Positions 15,942 through 25,016 of a stretch of 64,000 bases of DNA are shown here, in pieces. Under the pieces are notes generated by a model. That model did not search any database, had not been told where the DNA came from, and worked only from the letters and a program-made list of their open reading frames with translations. The position numbers were made by a program, and so were the translations under genes. Origin of the DNA: Agromyces protaetiae. GTDB taxonomy: Bacteria; Actinomycetota; Actinomycetes; Actinomycetales; Microbacteriaceae. The stretch covers positions 496,001 through 560,000 of the forward strand of contig NZ_CP133018.1 in assembly GCF_030866785.1 (NCBI RefSeq). Direction: 5' to 3'. Within the stretch, counting starts at the first letter, position 1. Every line of letters begins with the position of its first letter.

Positions 15942-17078
15942 ATGGTCGAAGAAGTCGTCGCGAGCCCCATCAGTCGCACGCGACTGCGGGAGATCAAGCG
16001 GCACGTCGCGATCGCGTTCGCGCGTGAGCACGGTGTCTTCTCGCGGGCCCAGCTCGCCGAGGCGACCGGCCTGAGCGCCGCGACCGTCACCCGGCTCGTG
16101 CGCGACCTGCTCGCGGAAGGCTACGTCGTCGAGACCGGGGCCGGGCCGTCGAGCGGCGGGCGTCCGCAGACCATGCTCGAGTTCCAGGCGGGCAACGAGC
16201 TGGTCGCGGTCGTCGACCTGCACGACGGCGAGATCGACGCCGCGCTGCGGGACTGGAACGGCGACCTGCACGGCACGATGGTCCGACGTCCGCTCGTCGA
16301 CCTCAGACGTGACCTGCCCGAGGTCATCGGGGAGCTGCGCGACCAGGTCGGATCGCGGCTGAAGGCGACCGCGATCGCGATCCCGGGTGTGGCGATGGGC
16401 GGGGAGGGGCAGATCCGGCTCGCTCCGTCGATCGCGCGCGGAGAAGGGCCGGCGCTCGGCGCTGCCCTGCTCGACGCGCTCGACATGCCCGTCGTCGTCG
16501 ACAACGACGTCAACCTCATGGTCGTCGGCGAGCACGTCGCCGGTGCGGCCGTCGACACCGACGACGTGTTCCTCGCGCACATCGGTGCGAGCGGCATCGG
16601 CGCCGCGCTGATGATCGACGGCGTCGTGCGCCGCGGCGCACGCGGCTCAGCAGGGGAGATCGGCTTCATGCCGCTCGGCGCGGCCCTCGCCCCCTCATCT
16701 GACGTCGGCGCGTTCGAGGGCGAGTGGGCGCTGGGCGCCCTGCACCGGCGTGCCGATGCCCTCCTCGGCCCTGGCGACGGGCCGCTGCTCGAGCGCCTGC
16801 GCGACGCGCAGGTACCCGCCGCCCGCCAGTTGCTCATCGACGCGTTGCGCGCCTGGGGACGAGCGATCGCCGCCGCGGTGTGCGTGCTCGACCCCGCTCG
16901 CGTGCTTCTGAGTGGACCCCGGATGACCGACGGCGACCTCGATGTCCTCATCGAGGAGACCAGCCGGTTCGTCCCCGGCGGGGTGGACATCCGCCCCGCT
17001 GCCATCGGCCCTCGCGCCCTGCACCTCGGCGCCGCGAGACGGGCGTTCGACGCCCACGACGCACGTTCAGCCCGCTGA
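15942..17078 (+). CDS. ROK-family transcriptional repressor
   Basis: 378 residues. An N-terminal winged helix (about 15-75; FSRAQLAEATGLSAATVTRL) precedes a ROK sugar-binding domain (VVDNDVNLMVVGE, HIGASGIGAALMIDG, SAGEIGF). The cysteine zinc motif usual in ROK proteins is missing after GEIGF. NagC-like members repress amino-sugar or sugar genes until ligand binds. The downstream kinase and NagB genes make an amino sugar or its phosphate a likely effector. The start at 15942 gives the expected N-terminus. It is followed after 51 bp by the transporter operon on the same strand. Confidence 0.9.
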   Translation: MVEEVVASPISRTRLREIKRHVAIAFAREHGVFSRAQLAEATGLSAATVTRLVRDLLAEGYVVETGAGPSSGGRPQTMLEFQAGNELVAVVDLHDGEIDAALRDWNGDLHGTMVRRPLVDLRRDLPEVIGELRDQVGSRLKATAIAIPGVAMGGEGQIRLAPSIARGEGPALGAALLDALDMPVVVDNDVNLMVVGEHVAGAAVDTDDVFLAHIGASGIGAALMIDGVVRRGARGSAGEIGFMPLGAALAPSSDVGAFEGEWALGALHRRADALLGPGDGPLLERLRDAQVPAARQLLIDALRAWGRAIAAAVCVLDPARVLLSGPRMTDGDLDVLIEETSRFVPGGVDIRPAAIGPRALHLGAARRAFDAHDARSAR

Positions 17079-17129
17079 GCCCGTCAGAGCATCATCCCCA
17101 TTGCACACAGCACCCAGAAGGAGACATCG

Positions 17130-18185
17130 ATGACGAAGCGATTCATGATCGGCGCGGTCGTCGCGGCCGCAGCATTGGCGCTGACCGGCTGCGCCGGTTC
17201 CGGCGAGCCCGCCGGCGGCGGGGCCGCCGAGGCCGAGGACCTCATCATCTACAGCTCTCGGGCCGAGCCCATCACCGACTACGTGGTCGAAGAGTTCGAG
17301 ACCGCCTACCCCGAGTACGAGGGGAAGGTGCAGATCGTGAACCTCGGCGCCGGCGACATCCCTGAGCGCGTGCGTGCAGAGAGCGGCAACCCGCAGGCGA
17401 GCCTGTGGTGGGGCGGCACCCAGCAGAACCTGGCTGCCGGCGTCGCCGGCGACCTGCTCGCCGCGTGGCCCGACGCGCCGTTCGCCGACGAGATCGACGA
17501 CGCGTTCAAGGACGCCGAGGGCCGCTGGTACGCGGAGTACCAGCTTCCGCAGGTGATCGTCTACAACTCGGACGTGCTCAGCGCGGACGAGGCACCCCAG
17601 GATTGGGACGAACTGATCGACCCCGCGTGGAAGGATCAGATCGTCATCCGCGACGTCGCGCCGTCCGGAGGCATGCGGTCGATCTTCGACGCCATGATCT
17701 TGCGTGAGTCGCCCGACGGCTCCGACCCGGAGCCCGGGTACGAGTACCTCCGGGCACTCGATGCGAACACCGTGACCTACGCGGCCGACCCGTCGGACCT
17801 CTACCTCCAGTTGAGCCGGCAGGCCGGGACCATCAGCGCTTGGAACATGCAGGACACGCTCATCCAGATCAACCAGAACAAGATGCCGTTCGAGTTCATC
17901 GTGCCCGAGAGCGGGACGCCGGTCCTCGTCGACGGCCTCGGCATCATCAACGGAGCACCCAACGAAGAGGGCGCGAAGCTGTTCGCGGAGTTCCTCTACG
18001 AGCCCGACGTCCGTGCCGCGCTCGCCGACGAGTTCTACCAGATCCCGGTCACCGGGCTCGAGTCGGAGCCCGAATGGCTCGAGGGTCTGACGATCACGCC
18101 CATGGAGGTCGACTGGTCGATCGCGGCCGAGAACGAGGCCACGTGGATCGACTACTGGTCGAACAACATCAAGAACCAGGGCTGA
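17130..18185 (+). CDS. ABC transporter substrate-binding lipoprotein (iron/spermidine/phosphonate type)
   Basis: 351 residues. A lipoprotein signal ends at LALTGC with the lipidated Cys at 21. The mature part begins LIIYSSRAEPITDYVVEEFE, the pattern of the Fe3+/putrescine/2-aminoethylphosphonate class of binding proteins, not of the family 1 sugar class. AAGGAG lies 7 bp before the ATG. A strong hairpin after the stop separates it from the ATPase gene, which would raise its transcript level relative to the membrane parts. The class predicts a small, charged ligand. Confidence 0.9.
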   Translation: MTKRFMIGAVVAAAALALTGCAGSGEPAGGGAAEAEDLIIYSSRAEPITDYVVEEFETAYPEYEGKVQIVNLGAGDIPERVRAESGNPQASLWWGGTQQNLAAGVAGDLLAAWPDAPFADEIDDAFKDAEGRWYAEYQLPQVIVYNSDVLSADEAPQDWDELIDPAWKDQIVIRDVAPSGGMRSIFDAMILRESPDGSDPEPGYEYLRALDANTVTYAADPSDLYLQLSRQAGTISAWNMQDTLIQINQNKMPFEFIVPESGTPVLVDGLGIINGAPNEEGAKLFAEFLYEPDVRAALADEFYQIPVTGLESEPEWLEGLTITPMEVDWSIAAENEATWIDYWSNNIKNQG

Positions 18186-18197
18186 GCAGCTGAGCTG

Positions 18198-18225
18198 AGC
18201 GCGGGGGCCATCGGGCCCCCGCGCT
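18198..18225 (+). terminator. Intra-operon terminator hairpin
   Basis: A perfect 12-bp GC-rich stem (AGCGCGGGGGCC with its complement) with a 4-base loop lies 12 bp after the binding-protein stop. There is no clear T run, so it may be a partial terminator or an mRNA 3'-end stabiliser within the transport operon. Confidence 0.65.
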
Positions 18226-18247
18226 CGTCGATCACGGTGGTGCACAT

Positions 18248-19321
18248 ATGACACGAATCCTTCTCACCGACGTCAACAAGAGCTACGGCGCGGCCGCCGG
18301 GCACGCGGTCAGCGACGTCAACATCGACATCGGCTCGGGTGAGTTCTTCACCCTGCTGGGGCCGTCCGGATGCGGCAAGACGACGACTCTGCGCATGGTC
18401 GCCGGGTTCGTGCGGCCGTCGGGCGGGACCATCCACTTCGACGATGACGACGTGACCCATCGGAGCGTCCACCGTCGCGGCACCGGCATGGTCTTCCAGA
18501 ACTATGCGCTGTTCCCGCACCTGACCGTGGCGGAGAACGTCGCCTACGGGCTCAAGGTCCGCCGCACCGCGGCACCGGAGCGGCGGCGGCGCATCGACGA
18601 AGCCATCGAACAGGTGCATCTGCAGGGCCTCGGGGCGCGGCGGATCTCCGATCTCTCGGGCGGTCAGCAGCAACGCGTCGCGCTGGCGCGCGCCCTCGTC
18701 GTGCGGCCTCGCGTACTCCTGCTCGACGAACCGCTGTCCAACCTCGACGCCAAGCTGCGCGACGAGACGCGTCGCGAGATCCGGCGTGTGCAGTCGGCGA
18801 GCGGCACGACCGCGATCTATGTCACGCACGATCAGGCCGAGGCGATGGCGATGTCCGATCGCATCGCGGTCATGGAGGCCGGGCGCGTCCACCAGGTCGC
18901 CGCGCCTCGGGAGCTCTACGCGCACCCGGCGACGGCGTTCGTGGCACGGTTCATCGGCGACAGCAACGTGCTCGACGGCCGCCTGCTCACCGGAGTCGGG
19001 AAGCAACGCAGGGTGGCGATCGCCGGCCGCGACGGCGAGGCCGTCGAGCTCGACGTGACGCTGCCGTTCGAGCCGGAGGGCGATGGTGTCGCGCTCGCGG
19101 TACGGCGCGAGCATGTCTCGATCCATCCCGCCGGCACACCCGAGACGTTGCGTGGCACGGTGCTGGACGCCGAGTTCACCGGGATGACCACGCACGTGAC
19201 GGTCGACATCGGCTCCGGCGTGGTGACCGCGGTCATGTTCGACGACGTCGAGCTGCCGCGGATCGACAGCGAAGTGGGCATCGGGTTCGTCGCGGGCCGC
19301 GTCCGCGGAGTGCGGGCATGA
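18248..19321 (+). CDS. ABC transporter ATP-binding protein (PotA/FbpC type)
   Basis: 357 residues. Walker A GPSGCGKTTT near 35-44, signature LSGGQQQRVALARAL near 136-150, Walker B LLLDEPLSNLD, and a C-terminal TOBE-type region after residue 240. The type matches the spermidine/iron/phosphonate class of the binding protein before it. It overlaps the permease gene by 4 bp (ATGA). It energises the importer formed with the fused permease. Confidence 0.93.
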   Translation: MTRILLTDVNKSYGAAAGHAVSDVNIDIGSGEFFTLLGPSGCGKTTTLRMVAGFVRPSGGTIHFDDDDVTHRSVHRRGTGMVFQNYALFPHLTVAENVAYGLKVRRTAAPERRRRIDEAIEQVHLQGLGARRISDLSGGQQQRVALARALVVRPRVLLLDEPLSNLDAKLRDETRREIRRVQSASGTTAIYVTHDQAEAMAMSDRIAVMEAGRVHQVAAPRELYAHPATAFVARFIGDSNVLDGRLLTGVGKQRRVAIAGRDGEAVELDVTLPFEPEGDGVALAVRREHVSIHPAGTPETLRGTVLDAEFTGMTTHVTVDIGSGVVTAVMFDDVELPRIDSEVGIGFVAGRVRGVRA

Positions 19322-21051
19322 GTGCCACCGCGCTCGAGATGCCGAAGCTGAGCACCCGGTTCGCACGGGTCTTCACGGGGCCCGGCTTCCCCTACCTGCT
19401 GGCCATCCCGATCGTCCTCGTCCTCGCGGGATACGTGGTCGGCCCACTGCTCGCGACCTTCGCGGAGTCCGGCGAGGGGGCCGGCGCTGCGGCCAACTAC
19501 GGCCGATTCGTCAGCGGCGAAGGCGCGGCCCTCCCCGCGCTCCTGACGACGATCGGCATCTCGCTGGCCAGCGTGGTGCTGTGCGGGATCATCGGCACGG
19601 TCATGGCGCTGCTGCTGCGACGCTTCGACTTCCCGGGGCGCAGGCTGATCGAGGCGTTGATCCTCATTCCCGCCGCGCTGCCGGCACTGATCGGCGCGGT
19701 GGCCTTCCAACTGCTGTACAGCAACATCGGCATCGTCCCGCGTTGGCTGCAGTCGGTCTTCGGCACGGACCAGCCGGTGCTGGCGGCGACCGGGATCGCC
19801 GGGGTGCTCGTGGTGCACGCGTTCACCATGTACCCCTTCTTCTACCTCTCCGTGTCGGCGGCGCTGGCCGGAATGGACGGCTCGGTCGAGGAGGCCGCGT
19901 CGAACCTCGGTTCGTCGCCGGCTCGCGTGTTCCGCACCGTGACGCTTCCGTTGCTGACCCCGGCCCTCGTCTCCGGGTCGCTGATCGTCTTCATGATGTC
20001 GATGGCGTCGTACACCGCGCCGCTGCTCTTCAACGTCGACCAGGTCATGACGATGCAGATCGTGCTCGCGCGGAACAACGGCGACCTCGCGCTCTCGGCG
20101 AGCTACTCCACGGTGCTCGCGGTGATCTCCATCGTCTTCCTGCTGCTGATGCGCTGGTACGAGAGCCGGCGCAACTACCTGTCGACGTCCAAGGGAACGG
20201 CTGTACCGCCGCGCCCCGTCTCCTCGCGGCTCGGGCGGGCGATCGCCGCGACGGCCGCAGTGATCGGCGCCATCGTGCTCCTCGCGCCCGTCGCGACGAT
20301 CGCCCTCGTCGCGTTCTCCGAACGCGGATCGTGGACGAGCCAGATCGTGCCGTCGGCGTACACGCTCGAGAACTTCATCACGATCTTCACCGACCCCGAA
20401 GCCTTCCAGCCGATCCTCACCTCGCTCGGCCTGAGTGCGATCGCGACGGCCGGCAGCGTGGTCATGGGTGTGCTGAGCGCCTATCTCGTGCGCAGATACC
20501 GCTTCTTCGGACGCGGCCTCATCGACATCGCGATCATGCTCCCGTGGGCGCTTCCCGGGACCGTCGTGGCCATCAACCTCATCTCGGCGTTCAGCGAGGG
20601 CAACGCGTTCAGCTTCGACCAGGCCCTCGTGGGCACGTTCTGGATCCTGTCGCTGGCGTACTTCGTCAGGTTCGTCCCGCTCGTGTTCCGCTCCTCGGCG
20701 GCAGCGCTGAGCCAGCTCGACCCCTCCCTGGAGGAAGCCGCACGCAGCCTCGGCGCGGGATGGGTCCGTGCGTTCTCGACCGTGACGATACGGCTCATCT
20801 ACCGCGGCATGCTCGCGGGCGCGCTGCTCGCGTTCGTCGACGGCATCGGTGAGTTCGTCGCTTCGATCCTGCTCTACACCCCGAAGGCGATCCCGATCTC
20901 CGTCGAGATCAACAACCGTCTCTACAGCTTCGACATGGGCGCAGCGGCGGCGTACGGCATGATCCAGATCGTGCTCATCTTCGTCATCGTCCTGGTGACG
21001 CGGAGACTGGAGTCGTCCGGCGGGCGGCGGCGGAAGGAGGCGCTGGCATGA
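19318..21051 (+). CDS. Fused two-domain ABC permease (FbpB/PhnV type)
   Basis: 577 residues containing two complete permease halves, each with about six helices and an EAA loop: SVEEAASNLGSSPARVF near 184-200 and SLEEAARSLGAGWVRAF near 469-485. A single chain therefore forms the whole channel, as in iron and phosphonate importers. It overlaps both neighbours by 4 bp. Together with the binding protein and ATPase it makes a complete importer. Confidence 0.92.
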   Translation: MSATALEMPKLSTRFARVFTGPGFPYLLAIPIVLVLAGYVVGPLLATFAESGEGAGAAANYGRFVSGEGAALPALLTTIGISLASVVLCGIIGTVMALLLRRFDFPGRRLIEALILIPAALPALIGAVAFQLLYSNIGIVPRWLQSVFGTDQPVLAATGIAGVLVVHAFTMYPFFYLSVSAALAGMDGSVEEAASNLGSSPARVFRTVTLPLLTPALVSGSLIVFMMSMASYTAPLLFNVDQVMTMQIVLARNNGDLALSASYSTVLAVISIVFLLLMRWYESRRNYLSTSKGTAVPPRPVSSRLGRAIAATAAVIGAIVLLAPVATIALVAFSERGSWTSQIVPSAYTLENFITIFTDPEAFQPILTSLGLSAIATAGSVVMGVLSAYLVRRYRFFGRGLIDIAIMLPWALPGTVVAINLISAFSEGNAFSFDQALVGTFWILSLAYFVRFVPLVFRSSAAALSQLDPSLEEAARSLGAGWVRAFSTVTIRLIYRGMLAGALLAFVDGIGEFVASILLYTPKAIPISVEINNRLYSFDMGAAAAYGMIQIVLIFVIVLVTRRLESSGGRRRKEALA

Positions 21052-21815
21052 GCCTGATCGATGTGCGGAGGGTGCTCGGCCGCGACACGGCTCGGACGTT
21101 CCAGGAAGCGGACTTCGCGGTCCTCCCGCTCGGATCGATCGAGTGGCACGGGCCCCACCTGCCGCTCGGGACCGACACCCTGATCGCCGAGGACATCGCC
21201 GCCTCGCTCGACGCCGGCGAATGGACCGGAGTGCTCTACCCGCCGGTGGTCTTCACCGCGGTGCCCGGGCAGACGCGGCACTATCCGGGCACGGTGGGGC
21301 TGCGACCCGAGACGATGGTCGAGGTCTTCTCGCAGCTCCTGGCCGGCCTTGCGGGCAACGGGTTCCGACGCATCCTGATCGTCAACGCCCACGATGCGAA
21401 CATGGCGACCGTCCGCGCGGCGATGGAGTGGGTTTCGGGGGAGCACCCCGTGAGCCTGCTGCTGGCGAACTGGTTCCAGCTCGTGACCCCCGCCGAGACG
21501 ACGTCGATCTTCGGCCCGGATCAGCCGCGAGGCCACGGCGGGGCCTTCGAGACGAGCGGCGTGCTGGGCATCGATGAGGGGCTCGTCGCCCTCGATGCCG
21601 CGACGGACCTTCCACCGCGACCCAGACTCACCGCGAGCGATCATGTGCTCGTGGAATCCCACCCGGCGCCGTGGCACGGCTGGTCCGGTCATGTCTCCCG
21701 TGTCGACACGGAGGGCGCGCAGCAGGTGCGGCGGATCGCCAGGGAGCGGCTGCACGGGCTGGTCGCCGAGTGGCTCGGGACCCCGGCTCCGGAGGCACCC
21801 GGCGTCCGGCCCTGA
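21048..21815 (+). CDS. Creatininase-family amidohydrolase
   Basis: 255 residues. The metal-binding motif is intact: GSIEWHGPHLPLGTDT near 25-40 (E, H, H, D ligands) and GHGGAFETS near 163-171. The usual NGHGGN is replaced by NAHDAN near 108-113. Family members hydrolyse cyclic or linear amides or formamides (creatinine, mycofactocin precursor, ribosyl formamide compounds). In this operon it probably opens an amide of the imported compound before or after the lyase acts. The ATG overlaps the permease stop. Confidence 0.85.
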   Translation: MSLIDVRRVLGRDTARTFQEADFAVLPLGSIEWHGPHLPLGTDTLIAEDIAASLDAGEWTGVLYPPVVFTAVPGQTRHYPGTVGLRPETMVEVFSQLLAGLAGNGFRRILIVNAHDANMATVRAAMEWVSGEHPVSLLLANWFQLVTPAETTSIFGPDQPRGHGGAFETSGVLGIDEGLVALDAATDLPPRPRLTASDHVLVESHPAPWHGWSGHVSRVDTEGAQQVRRIARERLHGLVAEWLGTPAPEAPGVRP

Positions 21816-21871
21816 ACGCGCGCGGACCCCATCCTCGCCTCTGTACGAACTCGCTCATGAAGGAATCCACG

Positions 21872-23323
21872 GTGCTCACCACCTATCAGCAGAACCACCT
21901 CGCCCCGACCTACCGCCTGCACGGTGAGATGCTCTACCCCCGCATCGTCGAGGCCAGCCGAGCCCATGTCGTCATGCTCGGCGAGGCCGGCCTCGTCCCC
22001 GCGGACGAGGTGTCGGCCATGCTCCGCGGGCTCGACCGGCTGCAAGCCGAAGCGCCCGACCTTCCCGTCTACGACGGATCGTTCGAGGACGTGTACTTCG
22101 CGTTCGAGCGCCGGCTCGCCGAAGCCATGGAGGTGCCGCGCTCGGAGCTGAGCGTGCAGCTCGCCAGGAGCCGGAACGACCTCGACGCGGCGATCTTCCG
22201 GATGATTCTGCGCGACCAGCTGTGCGAGGTCGGCCAAGCCGCGGTCGCGGCGGCGCGGGCCGCGCTCGACGCCGCGGGACGCACGCGCGAGGCGCTGATC
22301 ATCGCCATGACCCACCGTCGTCCGGCGCAGCCGACCTCGATCGGTCACGTCCTCGCCGGTTACGCCGAGGCGCTGATCGGTGAGATCGAGGCGTACGACG
22401 GCGCCATCGAGACGCTGCAGCGCTCGCCGCTCGGCGCGTGTGCGATCGCCGGCACCGACCTGCCGATCCGCCCCGAGCGGGTCGCCGAACTGCTCGGGTT
22501 CTCGGGCCGCCTCGTGAACTCCTACGAGGCGGTGGCGGGCGCGGACCACCTCATGCAGCCCGCTCTGCTGAACGCCAGGGCGCTTGCGACGGGGAGCCGC
22601 CTGGTGCGAGTGCTCCAGGACTGGATGTCGTGGCGATGGATCGTGACCCAAGCGGAGTTCTGCCAGGGGAGCAGCATCATGCCGCAGAAGCGAAATCCGG
22701 TGGTGTTGGAGCACCTCGTGTCCATGACCGGGATGACGGTGGCGGACTCCATGTCGGTGCTCTCGAACGTGTCGACGGCCTGGTGGGAGGACTCGAACAA
22801 CGCCACCACCGATGTGCAGGTGCGGCTCTGGGAGTCGAACGACCGGAGCCGGCGCTTCTTCGTCCTGCTCGAGGCACTGCTGCGGACCCTGGAAGTCGGG
22901 CAGCTTCCCAGCACTGACGAGATCGTCGCGGCCGGGACGACCACGACGGCTGCCGCCGACGTGCTCTCACGCGCGGGCGTGCCGTTCCGTGTCGCGCACG
23001 CGACGATGTCCGCCCTCGTGGATCGCGGAGACCCGCGCGAGTGGACCGCCGCCGACGTGCAGGCCGCGCTCGTCGAGCGCGCGCCCGGGCTCGTCGTGGA
23101 CGGCGGAGTGCTCGATGCGGTGATCGATGTCGCGTCGCATCCGGAGCGCGTGCTCGACCGTGCCCAGGACGACGGCCCAGGTGCGGCGGCCGTGGCGGCG
23201 CAGCTCGACCGGCTCGGCGAGCGGCTGGCGAGCGCCGCCGCGCGCCTCGACGAGCGCGCAGCCCAGATCGAGGCCGCGGCCTCGCGGCTCGGCGAGGCGA
23301 CGCGGGCGGTGGTTCGCTCGTGA
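21872..23323 (+). CDS. Argininosuccinate lyase/fumarase superfamily enzyme
   Basis: 483 residues from a GTG with AAGGA 7 bp upstream; an ATG at 21857 without a ribosome site is the alternative. All three superfamily signatures are present: ARSRNDLDAAIF (C1), MTHRRPAQPTSIGHVLAGY (C2) and GSSIMPQKRNP (C3, with the catalytic serine loop). Such enzymes break C-N or C-O bonds and usually release fumarate. This is not ArgH by context: the operon has a transporter, an amidohydrolase, a sugar kinase and NagB, but no arginine genes. The long Ala/Arg/Glu helix after residue 440 is extra. A substrate with a succinyl- or aspartyl-type group on an amino sugar is my inference. Confidence 0.85.
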   Translation: MLTTYQQNHLAPTYRLHGEMLYPRIVEASRAHVVMLGEAGLVPADEVSAMLRGLDRLQAEAPDLPVYDGSFEDVYFAFERRLAEAMEVPRSELSVQLARSRNDLDAAIFRMILRDQLCEVGQAAVAAARAALDAAGRTREALIIAMTHRRPAQPTSIGHVLAGYAEALIGEIEAYDGAIETLQRSPLGACAIAGTDLPIRPERVAELLGFSGRLVNSYEAVAGADHLMQPALLNARALATGSRLVRVLQDWMSWRWIVTQAEFCQGSSIMPQKRNPVVLEHLVSMTGMTVADSMSVLSNVSTAWWEDSNNATTDVQVRLWESNDRSRRFFVLLEALLRTLEVGQLPSTDEIVAAGTTTTAAADVLSRAGVPFRVAHATMSALVDRGDPREWTAADVQAALVERAPGLVVDGGVLDAVIDVASHPERVLDRAQDDGPGAAAVAAQLDRLGERLASAAARLDERAAQIEAAASRLGEATRAVVRS

Positions 23324-24204
23324 GTGATGGTGGCACGCGTGTCATCGGCATCGACCTGGGGGGAAGCAAGGCTGACATCGGCATGGCCGTCGGCCCGCGG
23401 CTCAGCTCGTCCTCACGGATCGCGACGATGGCGAGGGAGGGAGCCGAGCAGGCGATCGAACGCGCGCTCGATGAGGCGCTGCGGCTGGCCGGTGGAGCGC
23501 CGATCGCGGCCGTTGCGCTGGCGACGCCGGGCGTGGTCGAGGGCGGTCGCGTCCGGCAGGCCCCCAACCTTCCCGGTCTCGAGGAGTTGGACGTCCCCGC
23601 ACTGATCGCGCGCCGGCTGCCCGGCACCCGGCTGCGGCTGCTCAATGATGTGAACGCGGCCACGGTCGGCCTGCGCGGAACTGTGGTCGGGGGGTCCGAC
23701 ACGGCGCTCGTGGTCGGGCTGGGCACCGGCATCGCGGCCGGCCTGCTCCTGGACGGGCGGCTCTGGGAGGGGTCTCGGCACGCAGCCGGCGAGCTGGGCG
23801 AGGCGCTGATCTGCCCTCCGGGCTCGGATGTGCCCGTCCCGCTGGAGGTCGTCGCTGGCGGCCGGGCGCTCGACGAGCTCGCGGCCGGCTTCGAGCTGGC
23901 CGGGGCCCGGCAGCTGCTCGACGCCGCAGACGATCCGGAGGTGCGATCCGCGGTCCTCCCCCGCCTCGACGCGCTCGCGGGCGCGCTCGCCGTGGCCTGC
24001 CGTCTGCTCGATCCGGATCACCTCGTGCTCTTCGGCGGGCTCGCGGCGCACCCGCTCGTGCGCGCGCGCGTCGAGCGCATGCTGGTGTCGCACCGGTTGG
24101 GCGAGCTCAGGGTCCACTGGGTCGAGGAGGGCGTCCGCCCGGCGATGCAGGGCGCGGTCGCCGCCGCCGTCGAGTGCGTCGTCCCGTCAGGGGTCAGGTC
24201 GTGA
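23320..24204 (+). CDS. ROK-family sugar kinase
   Basis: 294 residues from a GTG overlapping the lyase stop. The phosphate-binding motif GIDLGGSKADIG is at 10-21 and the catalytic Asp lies in LLNDVNAATVG near 108. VGLGTGIAAG is the second phosphate loop. The ROK zinc motif of three cysteines is absent after GELGEALIC, which is unusual for glucokinase or GlcNAc kinase. It overlaps the nagB-like gene by 4 bp, so it most likely phosphorylates an amino sugar or amino-sugar conjugate at O6. Confidence 0.85.
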   Translation: MSDGGTRVIGIDLGGSKADIGMAVGPRLSSSSRIATMAREGAEQAIERALDEALRLAGGAPIAAVALATPGVVEGGRVRQAPNLPGLEELDVPALIARRLPGTRLRLLNDVNAATVGLRGTVVGGSDTALVVGLGTGIAAGLLLDGRLWEGSRHAAGELGEALICPPGSDVPVPLEVVAGGRALDELAAGFELAGARQLLDAADDPEVRSAVLPRLDALAGALAVACRLLDPDHLVLFGGLAAHPLVRARVERMLVSHRLGELRVHWVEEGVRPAMQGAVAAAVECVVPSGVRS

Positions 24205-24992
24205 GCGGCGTCCGCATCGAGATCCTCGCGCGGGCCGAGGCCGGCCGTTTCGCCGCGGAACGGATCGTCGAACGGGCAAGGTCGGGGCGGCTGCGCACCC
24301 TCGGAGTGGCGACCGGCAGCAGTGCCGAGCCGGTGTACGAGGCGCTCGTCCGACTGCCCGGTGCGCGCGCTGCGCTGGCGGGCGTCACGGCCTACGCGCT
24401 GGACGAGTATGTCGGACTCGCCGACACGGATGCGAACTCGTACCGTACAACGCTCGAGCGGCAGTTCACACAGCCCCTTGGCCTGACTTCGGCGGCCCTG
24501 AGGGTCCCCGATGGCACAGCCCTCGATCCACGAGCCGAGGCGGGCCGCTACGAACGCGAGCTGGCCGAGCGGGGCGGCGCCGATCTGCAACTGCTCGGCA
24601 TCGGGTCCAACGGGCACATCGCCTTCAACGAGCCGGGAGCCGATCTCGACGGGCGGACGCACGTCGTCGAGCTCACGGCCCAGACACGGGCGGACAACGC
24701 GCGCTTCTTCACCGAACCCGGTGCGGTCCCGACCCTGGCGATCACGCAGGGCGTGGGCACGATCATGTCCGCCGACGAACTCCTCCTGCTCGCGTTCGGC
24801 CCGGAGAAGGCCGACGCGCTGCATGCAGCGCTCACCGGGCCCGTCACCAGCGCGGTGCCGGCGTCGGCCGTGCAAGCGCACCGCCGCGTCACCGTGCTCG
24901 CCGACGAAGCGGCCGCCGGACAGCTCCTCGCGGGCGGAGCCCTCGGCGAGCGAGATGTCTTGGTCCAGGGCATGACATCCGTTGGTGCGTGA
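24201..24992 (+). CDS. nagB: Glucosamine-6-phosphate deaminase/isomerase family protein
   Basis: 263 residues, close to the NagB length. Motifs are LGVATGSSAEPVYEAL (phosphate loop), YALDEYVGL with the catalytic Asp, GIGSNGHIAFNEPG with the catalytic His, and ITQGVGTIM. The enzyme converts GlcN-6-P to fructose-6-P and ammonia. It is the last gene of the operon and explains how the product of the lyase/kinase steps enters glycolysis. A deaminase for a different isomer cannot be excluded from sequence. Confidence 0.9.
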   Translation: MSGVRIEILARAEAGRFAAERIVERARSGRLRTLGVATGSSAEPVYEALVRLPGARAALAGVTAYALDEYVGLADTDANSYRTTLERQFTQPLGLTSAALRVPDGTALDPRAEAGRYERELAERGGADLQLLGIGSNGHIAFNEPGADLDGRTHVVELTAQTRADNARFFTEPGAVPTLAITQGVGTIMSADELLLLAFGPEKADALHAALTGPVTSAVPASAVQAHRRVTVLADEAAAGQLLAGGALGERDVLVQGMTSVGA

Positions 24993-25010
24993 TGCGCAAC
25001 ACGCTAAACT
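24982..25010 (+). promoter_or_regulatory. Probable promoter of the toxin-antitoxin pair
   Basis: TTGGTG and TAAACT are separated by 17 bp, and the toxin ATG begins 6 bp after the -10 box, so the mRNA is probably leaderless. The -35 box lies in the 3' end of the deaminase gene. Confidence 0.5.
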
Positions 25011-25016
25011 TGTGCC

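Noticed and set aside
21872..23323. argH (arginine biosynthesis)
   Set aside because: The superfamily signatures fit, but the operon is transport and amino-sugar catabolism with no arg genes, and the protein has an extra C-terminal helix.
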